Positions 48,677-57,703 of a stretch of 64,000 nucleotides of DNA are shown one piece after another. Positions within the stretch are counted from its first letter, which is position 1, and each line of letters opens with the position of its first letter. Position numbers and translations under genes: made by a program. The stretch is taken from positions 1,752,798 through 1,816,797 of the forward strand of contig NZ_CP061280.1 of assembly GCF_014541205.1 (NCBI RefSeq), read 5' to 3'. The notes beneath the pieces were generated by a model. That model was not told the DNA's origin. It saw nothing but the letters and a program-made list of their open reading frames with translations, and ran no database searches. This DNA is from Mannheimia bovis. Its GTDB lineage: Bacteria; Pseudomonadota; Gammaproteobacteria; Enterobacterales; Pasteurellaceae.

Positions 48677-49312
48677 ATGAATAAAGCAAAACGCATTGAA
48701 ATTTTAACCCGCTTACGCAATGAAAACCCAAAGCCAACCACTGAACTCAATTATAGTAATCCATTTGAATTACTCATTGCGGTTATTCTCTCTGCACAAG
48801 CAACCGATAAAGGGGTAAACAAAGCGACCGATAAATTATTCCCTATAGCCAATACACCACAAGCAATTTTAGATTTAGGAGTTGATGGGCTAAAAGAATA
48901 CATCAAAACCATCGGCTTATTTAATAGCAAAGCGGAAAATATTATCAAAACTTGTCGGGATCTGATTGAAAAACATAATGGCGAAGTGCCGGAAGATCGT
49001 GATGCTCTCGAAGCTCTTGCCGGTGTAGGTAGAAAAACAGCGAATGTGGTAATGAATACTGCTTTCGGACACCCAACCATTGCGGTGGATACCCATATTT
49101 TCCGAGTGTCTAACCGCACCAATTTCGCTCCCGGCAAAAATGTGGTACAAGTTGAAGAAAAATTACTTAAAGTTGTGCCAGATGAATTTAAAGTGGATGT
49201 TCACCATTGGCTGATTTTACACGGTCGTTACACTTGCGTTGCCCGTAAGCCACGTTGCGGTTCGTGTATTATTGAAGATTTATGTGAGTTTAAAGAAAAA
49301 ACGGATATGTAG
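48677..49312 (+). CDS. nth: Endonuclease III
   Basis: Nth removes oxidised pyrimidines and nicks the abasic site. The 211-residue protein has the helix-hairpin-helix LEALAGVGRKTANVVMNTAF with catalytic Lys in it and Asp in AVDTHIFRVSNR. The C-terminal [4Fe-4S] loop is CVARKPRCGSCIIEDLC, with the exact C-x6-C-x2-C-x5-C spacing. The cluster may be supplied by the isc operon nearby. Start is 2 bp after the permease gene. Confidence 0.97.
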   Translation: MNKAKRIEILTRLRNENPKPTTELNYSNPFELLIAVILSAQATDKGVNKATDKLFPIANTPQAILDLGVDGLKEYIKTIGLFNSKAENIIKTCRDLIEKHNGEVPEDRDALEALAGVGRKTANVVMNTAFGHPTIAVDTHIFRVSNRTNFAPGKNVVQVEEKLLKVVPDEFKVDVHHWLILHGRYTCVARKPRCGSCIIEDLCEFKEKTDM

Positions 49313-49346
49313 TAACAAGCGGTTGCTTTTTTGAGATTTTTTGCAA

Positions 49347-50594
49347 ATGGATATTTATTTAGTGGGCGGTGCGGTGCGAGATCAGCTTCTCGGCTTACCC
49401 GTGAAAGACCGAGATTTTTTAGTGGTGGGGGCAACTGCTGAACAATTATTAGCCCAAGACTTTCAACAAGTGGGAGCAGATTTTCCTGTTTTCCTCCACC
49501 CCGAAACTAAAGAAGAGTATGCTCTAGCCCGCCAAGAGCGTAAGCAGGGTAAAGGTTACAATGGCTTCATCTGCGATTTCTCACCAACTGTAACCCTTGA
49601 GCAAGACTTAATCCGCCGAGATTTAACCATTAATGCCATTGCACAAGATGAAGCTGGAAAGATTTTCGACCCCTATGGTGGTGTTCAAGACCTAGAAAAC
49701 AGAATTTTACGCCATATCTCCCCTGCTTTTAGTGAAGACCCGTTGCGTGTATTACGTGTCGCCCGCTTTGCTGCTCGCTTTCACACCTTTGGATTTACCA
49801 TTGCAGATGAAACCTTAGCCTTAATGCAAGAGCTTTCTAGCAGCGGTGAGCTAGAAAACCTCACTGCTGAACGAATATGGCTTGAGACAGCGAAAGCCTT
49901 CGCAGAAGAAAGTCCTCAAGTTTATTTTAATGTTTTACGCCAAGTTGGGGCGTTAAAAGTGCTTTTCCCCGAAATTGATAAACTTTTTGGTGTGCCACAA
50001 CCCCCTCAACACCACCCAGAGATTGATTCCGGCATACATACTTTAATGGTATTAAAGCAGGCTAAGCAACTTGCAAAAAATGCGGAAAATCCGACCGCTT
50101 TACTCTTCTCTGCCCTGTGCCACGACTTAGGAAAAGGGCTAACCTCTTCAGATATTCTCCCGCATCATTACGGACACGAGGTAAAAGGCATTCAACCCAC
50201 TCGAAATTTAGCCAATCGACTCAAAATTCCAACAGAGGTTAAAGATTTTGCTCTTTTAGTAACTGAATACCATACCCATTGCCACAAAATGGCAGAACTT
50301 CGTCCAGAAACCGTGATCAAGTTGTTTAATGCCCTTGATGTTTGGCGAAAACCACAACGCTTTTTCGATTTCTTATTAGCCTGCGAAGCCGATGCAAAAG
50401 GACGATTAGGCTTTGAAAACCGCGAGTACTCCCAAGCTGAACTTGCAAAAAAATATTACCAAGCCGCAATGCAAGTTGATGCACAACAAGTCATTCAAGA
50501 CGGTTTTGAAAAGCAGGGTATTAAAGAAGAGATGAATAAGCGTAGAGCTTATGCTGTGAAAAAACTAAAAACAAGCACATTGTTAATGTATTGA
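49347..50594 (+). CDS. cca: CCA-adding enzyme (tRNA nucleotidyltransferase)
   Basis: Cca builds or repairs the tRNA 3' CCA end. The ATG at 49347 gives [20 protein letters not shown]; two further upstream codons are in frame only through a TTG. The 415-residue protein has the class II nucleotidyltransferase motif [15 protein letters not shown], and an HD phosphohydrolase domain ([22 protein letters not shown]). No Shine-Dalgarno site is visible: a USS (core 49315-49323, tail TTTTTTGCAAA) fills the space up to the ATG. A strong terminator follows. Confidence 0.95.
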   Translation: MDIYLVGGAVRDQLLGLPVKDRDFLVVGATAEQLLAQDFQQVGADFPVFLHPETKEEYALARQERKQGKGYNGFICDFSPTVTLEQDLIRRDLTINAIAQDEAGKIFDPYGGVQDLENRILRHISPAFSEDPLRVLRVARFAARFHTFGFTIADETLALMQELSSSGELENLTAERIWLETAKAFAEESPQVYFNVLRQVGALKVLFPEIDKLFGVPQPPQHHPEIDSGIHTLMVLKQAKQLAKNAENPTALLFSALCHDLGKGLTSSDILPHHYGHEVKGIQPTRNLANRLKIPTEVKDFALLVTEYHTHCHKMAELRPETVIKLFNALDVWRKPQRFFDFLLACEADAKGRLGFENREYSQAELAKKYYQAAMQVDAQQVIQDGFEKQGIKEEMNKRRAYAVKKLKTSTLLMY

Positions 50595-50600
50595 ATATAA

Positions 50601-50636
50601 AAAACCTAAAGCCAATGCTTTAGGTTTTCTTTTTTA
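50601..50636. terminator. Bidirectional terminator between cca and iscX
   Basis: AAAACCTAAAGC (50601-50612) and GCTTTAGGTTTT (50617-50628) make a 12-bp stem with loop CAAT, followed by CTTTTTT on the plus strand. On the minus strand it lies just after iscX and ends the isc operon. Confidence 0.92.
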
Positions 50637-50828
50637 CTCGTACTCTTCTAACCAAATGGTTAAAATCGCTTCTAAAATATGCTCATTTGATGCTTCAGGA
50701 TCATCATCGAAATCTTCCATTTCGCAGATCCATTTGTGCATATCGGTAAAACGTACGGTGGTTGGATCTAAATCTGGATTCATATCATACAGATTTTCTG
50801 CGATCATTCGGGTGTCTGTCCATTTCAT
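50634..50828 (-). CDS. iscX: Fe-S assembly protein IscX
   Basis: IscX is a small acidic protein that binds IscS and iron and tunes the cluster assembly rate. The 64-residue protein starts [20 protein letters not shown], has [14 protein letters not shown], and ends LTIWLEEYE, a complete family match. It shares one base with the fdx stop and is the last gene of the isc operon. Confidence 0.96.
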   Translation of the reverse strand: MKWTDTRMIAENLYDMNPDLDPTTVRFTDMHKWICEMEDFDDDPEASNEHILEAILTIWLEEYE

Positions 50829-51169
50829 TAGTGTGCCGCCTCATTTGCGTGGTTTAAGTTATATTTTGGAATTTCCACAACAAGGTCTTCCTCGCCAACA
50901 ACACATTGGCAACTTAAACGGCTATCCATTTCCAAGCCCCAAGCCTTGTCTAACATATCTTCTTCTTGATCTGTTGTGTCGTTTAAAGAGTCAAAGCCCT
51001 CACGAATTACTACGTGGCAAGTGGTACAAGCACAAGAACAGTCGCAAGCGTGATGAATTTCAACACCGGCATCGTGTGCAACTTCTAATAAATTATCCCC
51101 AGCTTTAGCTTCAACAACCATACCTTCTGGGCAGAACTCTTCGTGTGGAAGAAATACAATTTTTGGCAT
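50828..51169 (-). CDS. fdx: ISC-type [2Fe-2S] ferredoxin
   Basis: Fdx donates electrons during cluster assembly on IscU. The 113-residue protein has the vertebrate-type ferredoxin cluster motif in [20 protein letters not shown], the acidic [15 protein letters not shown]-like segment (here [17 protein letters not shown]), and the last cysteine ligand in SRLSCQCVV. It overlaps iscX by one base and follows an unknown gene by 16 bp, where hscA would be its direct neighbour in E. coli. Confidence 0.95.
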   Translation of the reverse strand: MPKIVFLPHEEFCPEGMVVEAKAGDNLLEVAHDAGVEIHHACDCSCACTTCHVVIREGFDSLNDTTDQEEDMLDKAWGLEMDSRLSCQCVVGEEDLVVEIPKYNLNHANEAAH

Positions 51170-51185
51170 CTTAATTTTCCTTTAA

Positions 51186-51551
51186 TTAATCCCATTCAAT
51201 ATTATCTATATGCTCACCAATGAAGTTAAGAACTTCGTCTTCATTCTCAACCAAATAGACAATAATATTTTTCAATTCTCTCGCTTTTTCTTTGTTTTTT
51301 TCCGAAAGCGGATAAGTTACATAATAGCACCCTGCTTCAGGATCTTCCTCTAATAACTCTAATAGGCTTGGTCGATAAATACTGAGATAAGCTCTTAAAA
51401 ATGCTGCCCAATTATAGCCATTCATATAAGCAACGTCATATTCATCATTAATCCGCTCGCCCAATTCAAAAATACGGTTATCTTCTAAATCAAACTCCAC
51501 TGCAACCGTTCTAAACTGCTCTGAGAGCTCGATTTTTACATAATTAGACAT
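51186..51551 (-). CDS. Unknown acidic protein inside the isc operon
   Basis: I do not recognise a function with confidence. The 121-residue protein starts at the ATG at 51551 (MSNYVKIELSEQFRTVAVEF), since AAGGAG lies 7 bases before it; an upstream start would overlap hscA. It is acidic and probably alpha/beta, with YMNGYNWAAFLRAYLSIYRP in the middle and a C-terminal ENEDEVLNFIGEHIDNIEWD. The pattern loosely recalls the polymorphic-toxin immunity family Imm51, but no toxin gene is near. It lies 10 bp after hscA and 16 bp before fdx, so it is almost certainly cotranscribed with isc genes. Confidence 0.75.
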   Translation of the reverse strand: MSNYVKIELSEQFRTVAVEFDLEDNRIFELGERINDEYDVAYMNGYNWAAFLRAYLSIYRPSLLELLEEDPEAGCYYVTYPLSEKNKEKARELKNIIVYLVENEDEVLNFIGEHIDNIEWD

Positions 51552-51561
51552 AACAGGCTCC

Positions 51562-53415
51562 TTATGCAAGATCGTCCATCTTTTTCCCTGCTAACGCTTT
51601 TTGAATGGATAAATTCATACGGCGTGCAGCAAACTCTTGTGTAGCTAAATCTAAATCTTTAATCCCTTGCTGAATGGCTAGACGATCAGTACCTGATTTT
51701 AGCTCAATTAAACGAGCTAATTCTGCTTCAATCGCTTTAAATTCTTCAATGCTTAATACTTCTGAGCCATCTTCTTTCAAAGCCACTACAACGCTATCAA
51801 TCACACGGTCTGCTTCTACCCTTTGTTCAACAAGCTGGCGAGCTTCCATATCATCTTTCGCATTTGTCATAGAAGATTTGATCATCTGCGTAACTTCTTC
51901 ATCAGTTAAGCCATAAGATGGCTTAATTTGAATAGATGCCTGAACCTTCGTAGATTTTTCCATTGCTGTTACATTCAATAAACCGTCTGCATCAACTTGA
52001 TAAGTTACTCGAACTTGTGCCACACCTGCTGCCATTGCGGGAATACCACGTAGAGTAATTTTACCTAACGAACGGCAATCTTCCACTAATTCACGCTCGC
52101 CTTGTAAGACGTGGATTGTCATTGCAGTTTGACCGTCTTTTGCGGTGGTAAATTCTTGTGCTCGAGCAACAGGAATGGTGGTATTACGTGGAATAATTTT
52201 TTCCACCAAACCGCCCATTGTTTCAATACCGAGTGATAACGGCACAACATCCAGCAACAACATATCGGCATCAGGTTTGTTGCCGACTAAAATATCTGCT
52301 TGCACCGCAGCACCAATCGCTACCACTTTATCCGGGTCAATTGAAGTTAATGGCGTTTTACCAAAAAATTCGCCGACACTTTCACGTACAAACGGCACAC
52401 GGGTTGAACCGCCCACCATTACCACTTCCAATACCTCTTCTGCTTCCACTCCTGCATCTTTTAATGCACGGCGACAAGTAAGTAATGAGCGTTTTACAAG
52501 CGGTTGAATTAACTCATTAAATTGCAAACGACTGACTTTTCCAGTCCAATTTGCAAATTTCACCTCAAACTCGACCGCTTGTGAAAGGGCAACTTTTGTT
52601 TGAGTTGCTAAGGTTAATAATTCACGCTGTTCGCTTGCAGTTTGCGGTTTATAACTAGCTTGTTCGGAGATCCAATCAGCTAATAAATGGTCGAAATCAT
52701 CACCACCGAGAGCGGTATCACCTGCGGTTGCCAGTACTTCAAATACGCCTTTGCGTAAACGTAAAATAGATAAATCGAAAGTTCCACCGCCTAAATCATA
52801 AACGGCAATGACACCTTCTTGACCACTGTCTAAACCATAAGCAATCGCAGCCGCTGTCGGTTCATTTAGTAAGCGTAATACATTTAAGCCTGCAAGCCGT
52901 GCTGCATCTTTCGTGCTTTGGCGTTGAGCATCATCAAAATATGCAGGAACAGTAATAACTACTCCCGATAATTCTCCTCCCAAACGTTTTTCTGCGAATT
53001 GTGTTAAGTGGCTTAAAATATCTGCTGAAACTTCAATCGGGCTTTTATTCCCTTGTGCTGTTTGAATGAGCGGCAAGCCGTTTTCACTCGCATTAAATTG
53101 ATAAGGTAAATTGGTATAACGTTGCTCAACATCAGCAAGCGAACGACCAATTAAACGCTTAGCTGAAATAACTGTATTTTGCGGATCAAGTGCTGCTTTA
53201 GCAAAAGCCTCAACGCCTACTGTTTTTTCCACCTCGCTGTAATGCACTACCGATGGCACTAATGCTCTTTCTTGTTCATCTAACAACACTTGCACCTGCC
53301 CGCTACGAACAGTTGCAACCAATGAATTTGTTGTGCCTAAATCAATCCCCACTGCTAATCTATGTTGATGTGGTGCAGCGGTTTGACCCGGTTCAGAAAT
53401 TTGTAATAATGCCAT
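51562..53415 (-). CDS. hscA: Fe-S cluster chaperone HscA (Hsp70 type)
   Basis: HscA with HscB releases clusters from IscU. The 617-residue Hsp70 protein has the ATPase domain ([18 protein letters not shown] near residue 22, [50 protein letters not shown]). The substrate domain begins near [13 protein letters not shown]. Length and lack of a DnaK-like acidic tail fit HscA. Two USS cores lie inside (52496 and 52574). It follows a DUF2625 gene, separated by a short repeat-like spacer. Confidence 0.96.
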   Translation of the reverse strand: MALLQISEPGQTAAPHQHRLAVGIDLGTTNSLVATVRSGQVQVLLDEQERALVPSVVHYSEVEKTVGVEAFAKAALDPQNTVISAKRLIGRSLADVEQRYTNLPYQFNASENGLPLIQTAQGNKSPIEVSADILSHLTQFAEKRLGGELSGVVITVPAYFDDAQRQSTKDAARLAGLNVLRLLNEPTAAAIAYGLDSGQEGVIAVYDLGGGTFDLSILRLRKGVFEVLATAGDTALGGDDFDHLLADWISEQASYKPQTASEQRELLTLATQTKVALSQAVEFEVKFANWTGKVSRLQFNELIQPLVKRSLLTCRRALKDAGVEAEEVLEVVMVGGSTRVPFVRESVGEFFGKTPLTSIDPDKVVAIGAAVQADILVGNKPDADMLLLDVVPLSLGIETMGGLVEKIIPRNTTIPVARAQEFTTAKDGQTAMTIHVLQGERELVEDCRSLGKITLRGIPAMAAGVAQVRVTYQVDADGLLNVTAMEKSTKVQASIQIKPSYGLTDEEVTQMIKSSMTNAKDDMEARQLVEQRVEADRVIDSVVVALKEDGSEVLSIEEFKAIEAELARLIELKSGTDRLAIQQGIKDLDLATQEFAARRMNLSIQKALAGKKMDDLA

Positions 53416-53436
53416 TATACTTTTATCTCTCTAAAT

Positions 53437-53469
53437 TCTATTACCCTTTCCCTTGTGGGAGAGTAAAAA
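53437..53469. repeat. Short CCCTTGTGGGAGAG repeat before hscA
   Basis: The spacer between the DUF2625 gene and hscA carries TTACCCTTTCCCTTGTGGGA then GAGTAA. It shares CCCTTGTGGGAGAG with the leuS-lptE spacer near 37926. It looks like a partial copy of the same intergenic element and abuts the DUF2625 stop. Confidence 0.5.
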
Positions 53470-54102
53470 CTAAGCCACCGAATACCCCATATTTTCAGGT
53501 GCAAAGACACTTTGGTAGTGGCGTTCAATCGGCACGGCAATTTTACTGTTTAAATCTAAAATTTGATGACCTTGCAATTTATCAACATCAGCTTGCCAGT
53601 TTTCCCAGCGTAATGCTTTATAGAAATCGTTTACATCGCCCGCTAATGCCCAGCCTAAAAATTCAGAATAGCCGAAATTTAAATTTTCCCATTTATGCGT
53701 TTTCGGGTGATGGTAATACACTTTGCCGATATCAGCTCCAATTCCACCTGCATTAATAGCAAAATAACCACCAATCGCATCATCCGCAATCAGCAAATGG
53801 CTTGGTTGTTCACCTGATTGCTTAAAAGTTTTGCCGAAGTTCCAATCAAATAAACCTCTCGGTAATTTTTCGTTACCTGAGCCTAAAATACGTAGCCAAC
53901 CGTGATCAATTAGTACCCCGCCTGTTTCATAAAGCATTGCTCCAAGCGGAGAGCGAGTGGAAAGCTGCATTCCGACTAATGCTGAACCGGCATCTTCAGG
54001 GTAACTTGCCAAAATCTGATAATGGTTTTTTGCTTGGGTAAACCAATCTCTCAAAATTAACCAAGCGGATTGCTTATCTAATAATTCTTCTAATGCTTTC
54101 AT
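53470..54102 (-). CDS. DUF2625 family protein inside the isc operon
   Basis: The 210-residue protein carries the DUF2625 pattern: LLDKQSAWLILRDWFTQAKN, STRSPLGAMLYETGGVLIDH, GWLRILGSGNEKLPRGLFDW, LLIADDAIGGYFAINAGGIG, and YSEFLGWALAGDVNDFYKAL followed by RWENW. The overall look is that of SMI1/KNR4-like soluble cytoplasmic proteins. No function is established. It lies between hscB (34 bp) and hscA (54 bp) on the same strand, which is unusual: in E. coli these chaperone genes are adjacent. Confidence 0.85.
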   Translation of the reverse strand: MKALEELLDKQSAWLILRDWFTQAKNHYQILASYPEDAGSALVGMQLSTRSPLGAMLYETGGVLIDHGWLRILGSGNEKLPRGLFDWNFGKTFKQSGEQPSHLLIADDAIGGYFAINAGGIGADIGKVYYHHPKTHKWENLNFGYSEFLGWALAGDVNDFYKALRWENWQADVDKLQGHQILDLNSKIAVPIERHYQSVFAPENMGYSVA

Positions 54103-54135
54103 TGCAAAATTTCCTCAAAATTAACCCGCTTGTTA

Positions 54136-54657
54136 CTATAGCTCAAAAAACTTTTCTTCTACTTTCTCAATTTGAATAATCAATTTTTTGAAATAGCGTA
54201 ATTTATCGGTTAGGGCATTGGCTATTTGCCATTGCTGTGCATTTAATTCTGTTTCAAGCTGTTGAAGTACAGATTTTTGTTCTGTTTTAATTTGTTTTAA
54301 AAAAGCAGTTAATTCAGTTTCATCTCTGCTATGCTCAATCGTTTCGAGCTTTTCGTGCCATTCTAACTGCTGCATTAAGAAATCCACATCTCGCATACTC
54401 TTTTCTTCGAGATTTTTGGCTTCACCTGTGTGAATTTCAATAATGGCTTCCGCTCGTAAAATCGGATCTTTAAGAATATTTAACGCATCGTTCACGTCTG
54501 CCGATTTTTGAACGGCAGCAAGCTGTTCTGTACTTGAGTGGCTTGCAAAATTATCCGGATGAAGCTGTTTTTGTAAAGCAAGATAACGCTCCGAAAGCTG
54601 GGCGTTATCAAGTTGGAATTGAACAGGCAGATCAAAAAGTGTAAATGGGTTACTCAT
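54136..54657 (-). CDS. hscB: Fe-S co-chaperone HscB (J-protein)
   Basis: HscB brings IscU to HscA and stimulates its ATPase. The 173-residue protein has the J domain with the HPD motif at residues 33-35 (QLHPDNFASH) and the start NPFTLFDLPVQFQLD. A C-terminal three-helix IscU-binding domain follows (EEKSMRDVDFLMQQLEWHEK). It lies 9 bp after iscA. Confidence 0.95.
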   Translation of the reverse strand: MSNPFTLFDLPVQFQLDNAQLSERYLALQKQLHPDNFASHSSTEQLAAVQKSADVNDALNILKDPILRAEAIIEIHTGEAKNLEEKSMRDVDFLMQQLEWHEKLETIEHSRDETELTAFLKQIKTEQKSVLQQLETELNAQQWQIANALTDKLRYFKKLIIQIEKVEEKFFEL

Positions 54658-54666
54658 TTGTTCTCC

Positions 54667-54990
54667 TTACACACTAAAGCTTTCGCCACAACCACATTCA
54701 TTTTTTACATTTGGGTTGGTATATTTAAAGCCTTCGTTTAAACCTTCTTTTACAAAGTCTAATTGCGTGCCGTTAAGGTAAGTGAGGCTTTTTTCGTCCA
54801 CAATCACTTTTACGCCGTGTTGCTCAAATACGTTATCGTCTTCATTTAATACATCAACAAATTCCAGTACATAGGCTAAGCCCGAACAACCCGACGTTTT
54901 TACGCCAAGCCTTAAGCCTATGCCTTTGCCTCTGTTTTCTAAGAATGTACGAACTCGGTTTGCGGCGGCTTCTGTTAAGGTAATACTCAT
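54667..54990 (-). CDS. iscA: Iron-sulfur cluster assembly protein IscA
   Basis: IscA is an A-type carrier that passes clusters, mainly [4Fe-4S], to target enzymes. The 107-residue protein has the three conserved cysteines in [15 protein letters not shown] and [10 protein letters not shown]. It starts [20 protein letters not shown]. It follows iscU by 108 bp; that gap contains an inverted USS pair (55033-55087). Confidence 0.97.
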   Translation of the reverse strand: MSITLTEAAANRVRTFLENRGKGIGLRLGVKTSGCSGLAYVLEFVDVLNEDDNVFEQHGVKVIVDEKSLTYLNGTQLDFVKEGLNEGFKYTNPNVKNECGCGESFSV

Positions 54991-55032
54991 AGGTGTCCTT
55001 ATGTGAATGGATTAAATCAAGATAGAAATAGC

Positions 55033-55087
55033 AAATGCAAGCGGTAAAATTTTGCAAATTTTTTGCAAAAATCGACCACTTGCATTT
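55033..55087. repeat. Inverted USS-like pair between iscA and iscU
   Basis: AAATGCAAGCGGT (55033-55045) and ACCACTTGCATTT (55075-55087) form a 13-bp stem with one G-T pair. Between them lies TTTTGCAAA twice. The USS cores are each one base from the consensus. The hairpin could separate expression of iscRSU from the downstream genes. Confidence 0.65.
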
Positions 55088-55098
55088 ATTGTATCATA

Positions 55099-55482
55099 TT
55101 ACTTCGCTTGTTTTTCTTTATAGTCTGCGATTGCTGCTTTAATCGCATCTTCTGCAAGAATTGAACAGTGAACTTTTACCGGCGGTAATTCTAACTCTTC
55201 TGCGATGTCGCTGTTTTTAATTGCACCTGCTTCATCTAAAGATTTACCTTTTACCCACTCGGTAATTAACGAACTTGATGCGATTGCAGAACCGCAACCG
55301 TACGCTTTAAAACGTGCATCTTCAATGATACCTTGCTCGTTTACTTTAATTTGTAAACGTAAAATATCACCACACGCAGGTGCACCTACCATACCTGTAC
55401 CTACATCTGATGCTTCTTTATCAAATGTACCCACATTACGTGGATTTTCGTAATGATCAATTACTTTCTCGCTATATGCCAT
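55099..55482 (-). CDS. iscU: Iron-sulfur cluster scaffold protein IscU
   Basis: IscU is the scaffold on which clusters form. The 127-residue protein has the three ligand cysteines at 37 (GAPACGD), 63 (YGCGSA) and 106 (VHCSIL), and the HscA-recognition motif LPPVK just before the last one. The start MAYSEKVIDHYENPRNVGTF is canonical. It lies 139 bp after iscS, a larger gap than usual, filled by a long dyad. Confidence 0.98.
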   Translation of the reverse strand: MAYSEKVIDHYENPRNVGTFDKEASDVGTGMVGAPACGDILRLQIKVNEQGIIEDARFKAYGCGSAIASSSLITEWVKGKSLDEAGAIKNSDIAEELELPPVKVHCSILAEDAIKAAIADYKEKQAK

Positions 55483-55517
55483 TTTTGTATTCCTTCTTAA
55501 TATAATTCATTGATCCG

Positions 55518-55621
55518 TTCAGGGAAATTTTGCCTGTGATTGCAAGGCGTTTCGTTGAAGACAGTGCAAATACACGGCGAAACAAAATAACACAGCAAGC
55601 ACATAGCAAAATTTTTCTGAA
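55518..55621. repeat. 104-bp imperfect dyad between iscS and iscU
   Basis: The left arm TTCAGGGAAATTTTGCCTGT continues GATTGC. The right arm, read on the minus strand, is TTCAGAAAAATTTTGCTATG then TGCTTGC. The inner steps GTTTCG/CGAAAC also pair. The dyad begins at the base after the iscS stop and ends about 36 bp before the iscU start. It could be a mobile palindromic element (MITE-like) or an RNA structure that sets the ratio of IscS to IscU. Confidence 0.65.
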
Positions 55622-56842
55622 TTAATGGTGATTCCACTCGATTGTGCTTAAATCAATACCTTCTTTAAACATTTCCCAAAGTGGAGAAAGTTCACGCAAT
55701 TTCACAATCGCTTTTTTCACGATTTCGATAGTGTGATCGATCTCTTCTTCTGTTGTCCAACGACCTAATGTGAAACGGATTGAGCTGTGAGCTAATTCAT
55801 CATCACGACCGATAGCACGCAATACATAAGATGGCTCTAAACTTGCAGAAGTACAAGCTGAGCCTGATGATACTGCGATATCACGTAATGACATCATTAA
55901 TGACTCACCTTCAACAAAGTTAAAGCTGATGTTTAAGTTTGAACCTACACGTTTGCCTTCTTCCATTGAGCCGTTTACATACACTTCTTCGATATCTTTG
56001 AAGCCGTTGTATAAACGATCACGCAATACGGTTAAACGAGCCATTTCGCTTGCCATTTCCTCTTTCGCAATACGGTATGCTTCGCCCATACCTACGATTT
56101 GGTGAACAGGTAATGTGCCTGAACGCATACCACGCTCGTGCCCACCACCATGAATGATCGCTTCTAAGCGAACACGTGGTTTACGGCAAACATATAAACC
56201 GCCGATACCTTTTGGGCCGTATAATTTGTGGCTTGAGAAAGACATTAAATCAACATTTAAGTCTTGTACATTCACTTCAATTTTACCAACAGACTGTGTT
56301 GCATCTACGTGGAAAATGATTTTTTTCGCACGGCAGATTGCACCGATCTCTTTAATTGGTTGAATTACGCCCATTTCGTTATTTACGTGCATTACTGACA
56401 CTAAAATGGTATCCGGACGAATTGCAGCTTCAAATTTTGCTAAATCTAATAAACCATCTTCTTCAGGATCTAAATAAGTCACTTCAAAACCTTCACGCTC
56501 TAACTGACGGCAAGTATCTAATACTGCTTTGTGTTCAGTTTTAACTGTGATGATGTGTTTACCTTTTGTTTGATAGAAGTGTGCAGCACCTTTAATTGCA
56601 AGGTTATCAGACTCGGTTGCACCAGAGGTGAAAACGATTTCACGGCTGTCTGCACCGATTAAGTCAGCAATTTGGTTACGAGCGACATCAACCGCTTCTT
56701 CTGCTTCCCAACCAAATTTGTGAGAGCGAGAAGCCGGATTACCAAAGATACCGTCTTTGGTCATATATTCCATCATTTTTTTCGCAACACGTTCGTCCAT
56801 TGGTGTGGTTGCTGCATAGTCCAAATAAATTGGTAATTTCAT
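55622..56842 (-). CDS. iscS: Cysteine desulfurase IscS
   Basis: IscS takes sulfur from cysteine for Fe-S clusters and tRNA thiolation. The 406-residue PLP enzyme starts [20 protein letters not shown]. The PLP lysine is in [12 protein letters not shown], and the catalytic cysteine loop is [20 protein letters not shown]. It ends with the IscU-binding tail [16 protein letters not shown]. MnmC-linked tRNA thiolation also depends on it. It follows iscR by 56 bp, which include a USS core (56877-56885). Confidence 0.98.
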   Translation of the reverse strand: MKLPIYLDYAATTPMDERVAKKMMEYMTKDGIFGNPASRSHKFGWEAEEAVDVARNQIADLIGADSREIVFTSGATESDNLAIKGAAHFYQTKGKHIITVKTEHKAVLDTCRQLEREGFEVTYLDPEEDGLLDLAKFEAAIRPDTILVSVMHVNNEMGVIQPIKEIGAICRAKKIIFHVDATQSVGKIEVNVQDLNVDLMSFSSHKLYGPKGIGGLYVCRKPRVRLEAIIHGGGHERGMRSGTLPVHQIVGMGEAYRIAKEEMASEMARLTVLRDRLYNGFKDIEEVYVNGSMEEGKRVGSNLNISFNFVEGESLMMSLRDIAVSSGSACTSASLEPSYVLRAIGRDDELAHSSIRFTLGRWTTEEEIDHTIEIVKKAIVKLRELSPLWEMFKEGIDLSTIEWNHH

Positions 56843-56898
56843 TGTTACTCCTAGTTAAAACAACTCACAAGCGGTTGTTTTTATTAAAAATTTTGCAA

Positions 56899-57351
56899 TT
56901 AGTGATGATGAGGATGTTCGTGACAATGCTCTTTTTCACAATCGTGATCAGCGTGTTCTGCGGCTAAATCTGCCACTGAAATTGTCCCTAAAAACTGCTC
57001 AATTTGTTCTTCTAATCGCTCCCACAAAGAATGCGTTAAACATTGAGAATCTTTACGGCAGTTACCGCTACCCTTACATTTGGTAACATCAATATTTTCA
57101 TTTACCGCAGAAATAATCATTCCTACACTAATCTCTTCCGGCTTTTTACCTAATTGATAACCACCACCCGGACCGCGAACGCTCTGCACAATACCATCAC
57201 GGCGAAGCTGTGCAAAAAGCTGCTCTAAATAAGAAAGAGAAATCGCTTGACGATCTGAAATATCCGCTAAACTCACAGGCTCTGATTTACCGTGTAAGGC
57301 AATATCTATAATCGCTGTTACTGCATAACGCCCTTTTGAGGTAAGTTTCAT
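56899..57351 (-). CDS. iscR: Fe-S sensing transcription regulator IscR
   Basis: IscR binds a [2Fe-2S] cluster and represses its own operon when clusters are plentiful. The 150-residue Rrf2-family protein has a winged helix ([40 protein letters not shown]) and cluster cysteines at 92, 98 and 104. The His-rich tail ([16 protein letters not shown]) is longer in histidines than needed for the cluster and may bind metal. It is the first gene of the isc operon. Confidence 0.97.
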   Translation of the reverse strand: MKLTSKGRYAVTAIIDIALHGKSEPVSLADISDRQAISLSYLEQLFAQLRRDGIVQSVRGPGGGYQLGKKPEEISVGMIISAVNENIDVTKCKGSGNCRKDSQCLTHSLWERLEEQIEQFLGTISVADLAAEHADHDCEKEHCHEHPHHH

Positions 57352-57703
57352 AAAATATCCTCATAATTTATCCAGAAAATCTCTGGAGTAATATGTAAAT
57401 TTTGATATACCCCACCAATTTAGTCAATCATTTAGTACTAATTAGTGTGAAAGGTTTTATATATTAAAAAATGAAAAATAATGAGCTTAATTATACGAAA
57501 AAATAGACAAAAATACCAAATAAACTGTCGAACAGACTACATAATTTCATCACTATTGTCTCTAAACTGATCGGAACAGTTGAAATTTCGTAAAATTTTA
57601 TTGATAGCATATGCCTTGGTCTCTAAAATCAATACGTTATACTTTTAACAATCGTAATTCATTATTAAAATTAACTATTTTTCATATTATTAAGAGACTT
57701 ATT
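57352..57703. promoter_or_regulatory. Regulatory region between iscR and the FadL-type porin
   Basis: This 352-bp gap has no gene. On the iscR side a type 1-like IscR site lies at 57407-57431 (minus strand ATGATTGACTAAATTGGTGG then GGTAT), containing a possible -35 TTGACT. A small CCAGA/TCTGG hairpin (57371-57385) falls in the iscR leader. On the porin side TTGGTC (57616-57621) and TATACT (57638-57643), 16 bp apart, form a promoter, leaving a leader of about 55 bases. The rest is AT-rich. Confidence 0.7.

Noticed and set aside
51186-51551. Toxin-antitoxin or contact-dependent immunity locus
   Set aside because: Similarity to Imm51 is loose, no toxin gene is adjacent, and the gene is embedded in the isc operon.
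51562-53415. hscA as a second DnaK
   Set aside because: Position in the isc operon, length of 617 residues and the absence of the DnaK acidic tail favour HscA.
57611-57703. Longer N-terminus for the FadL-type porin
   Set aside because: It would put 31 residues before an evident signal peptide and overlaps a good promoter.
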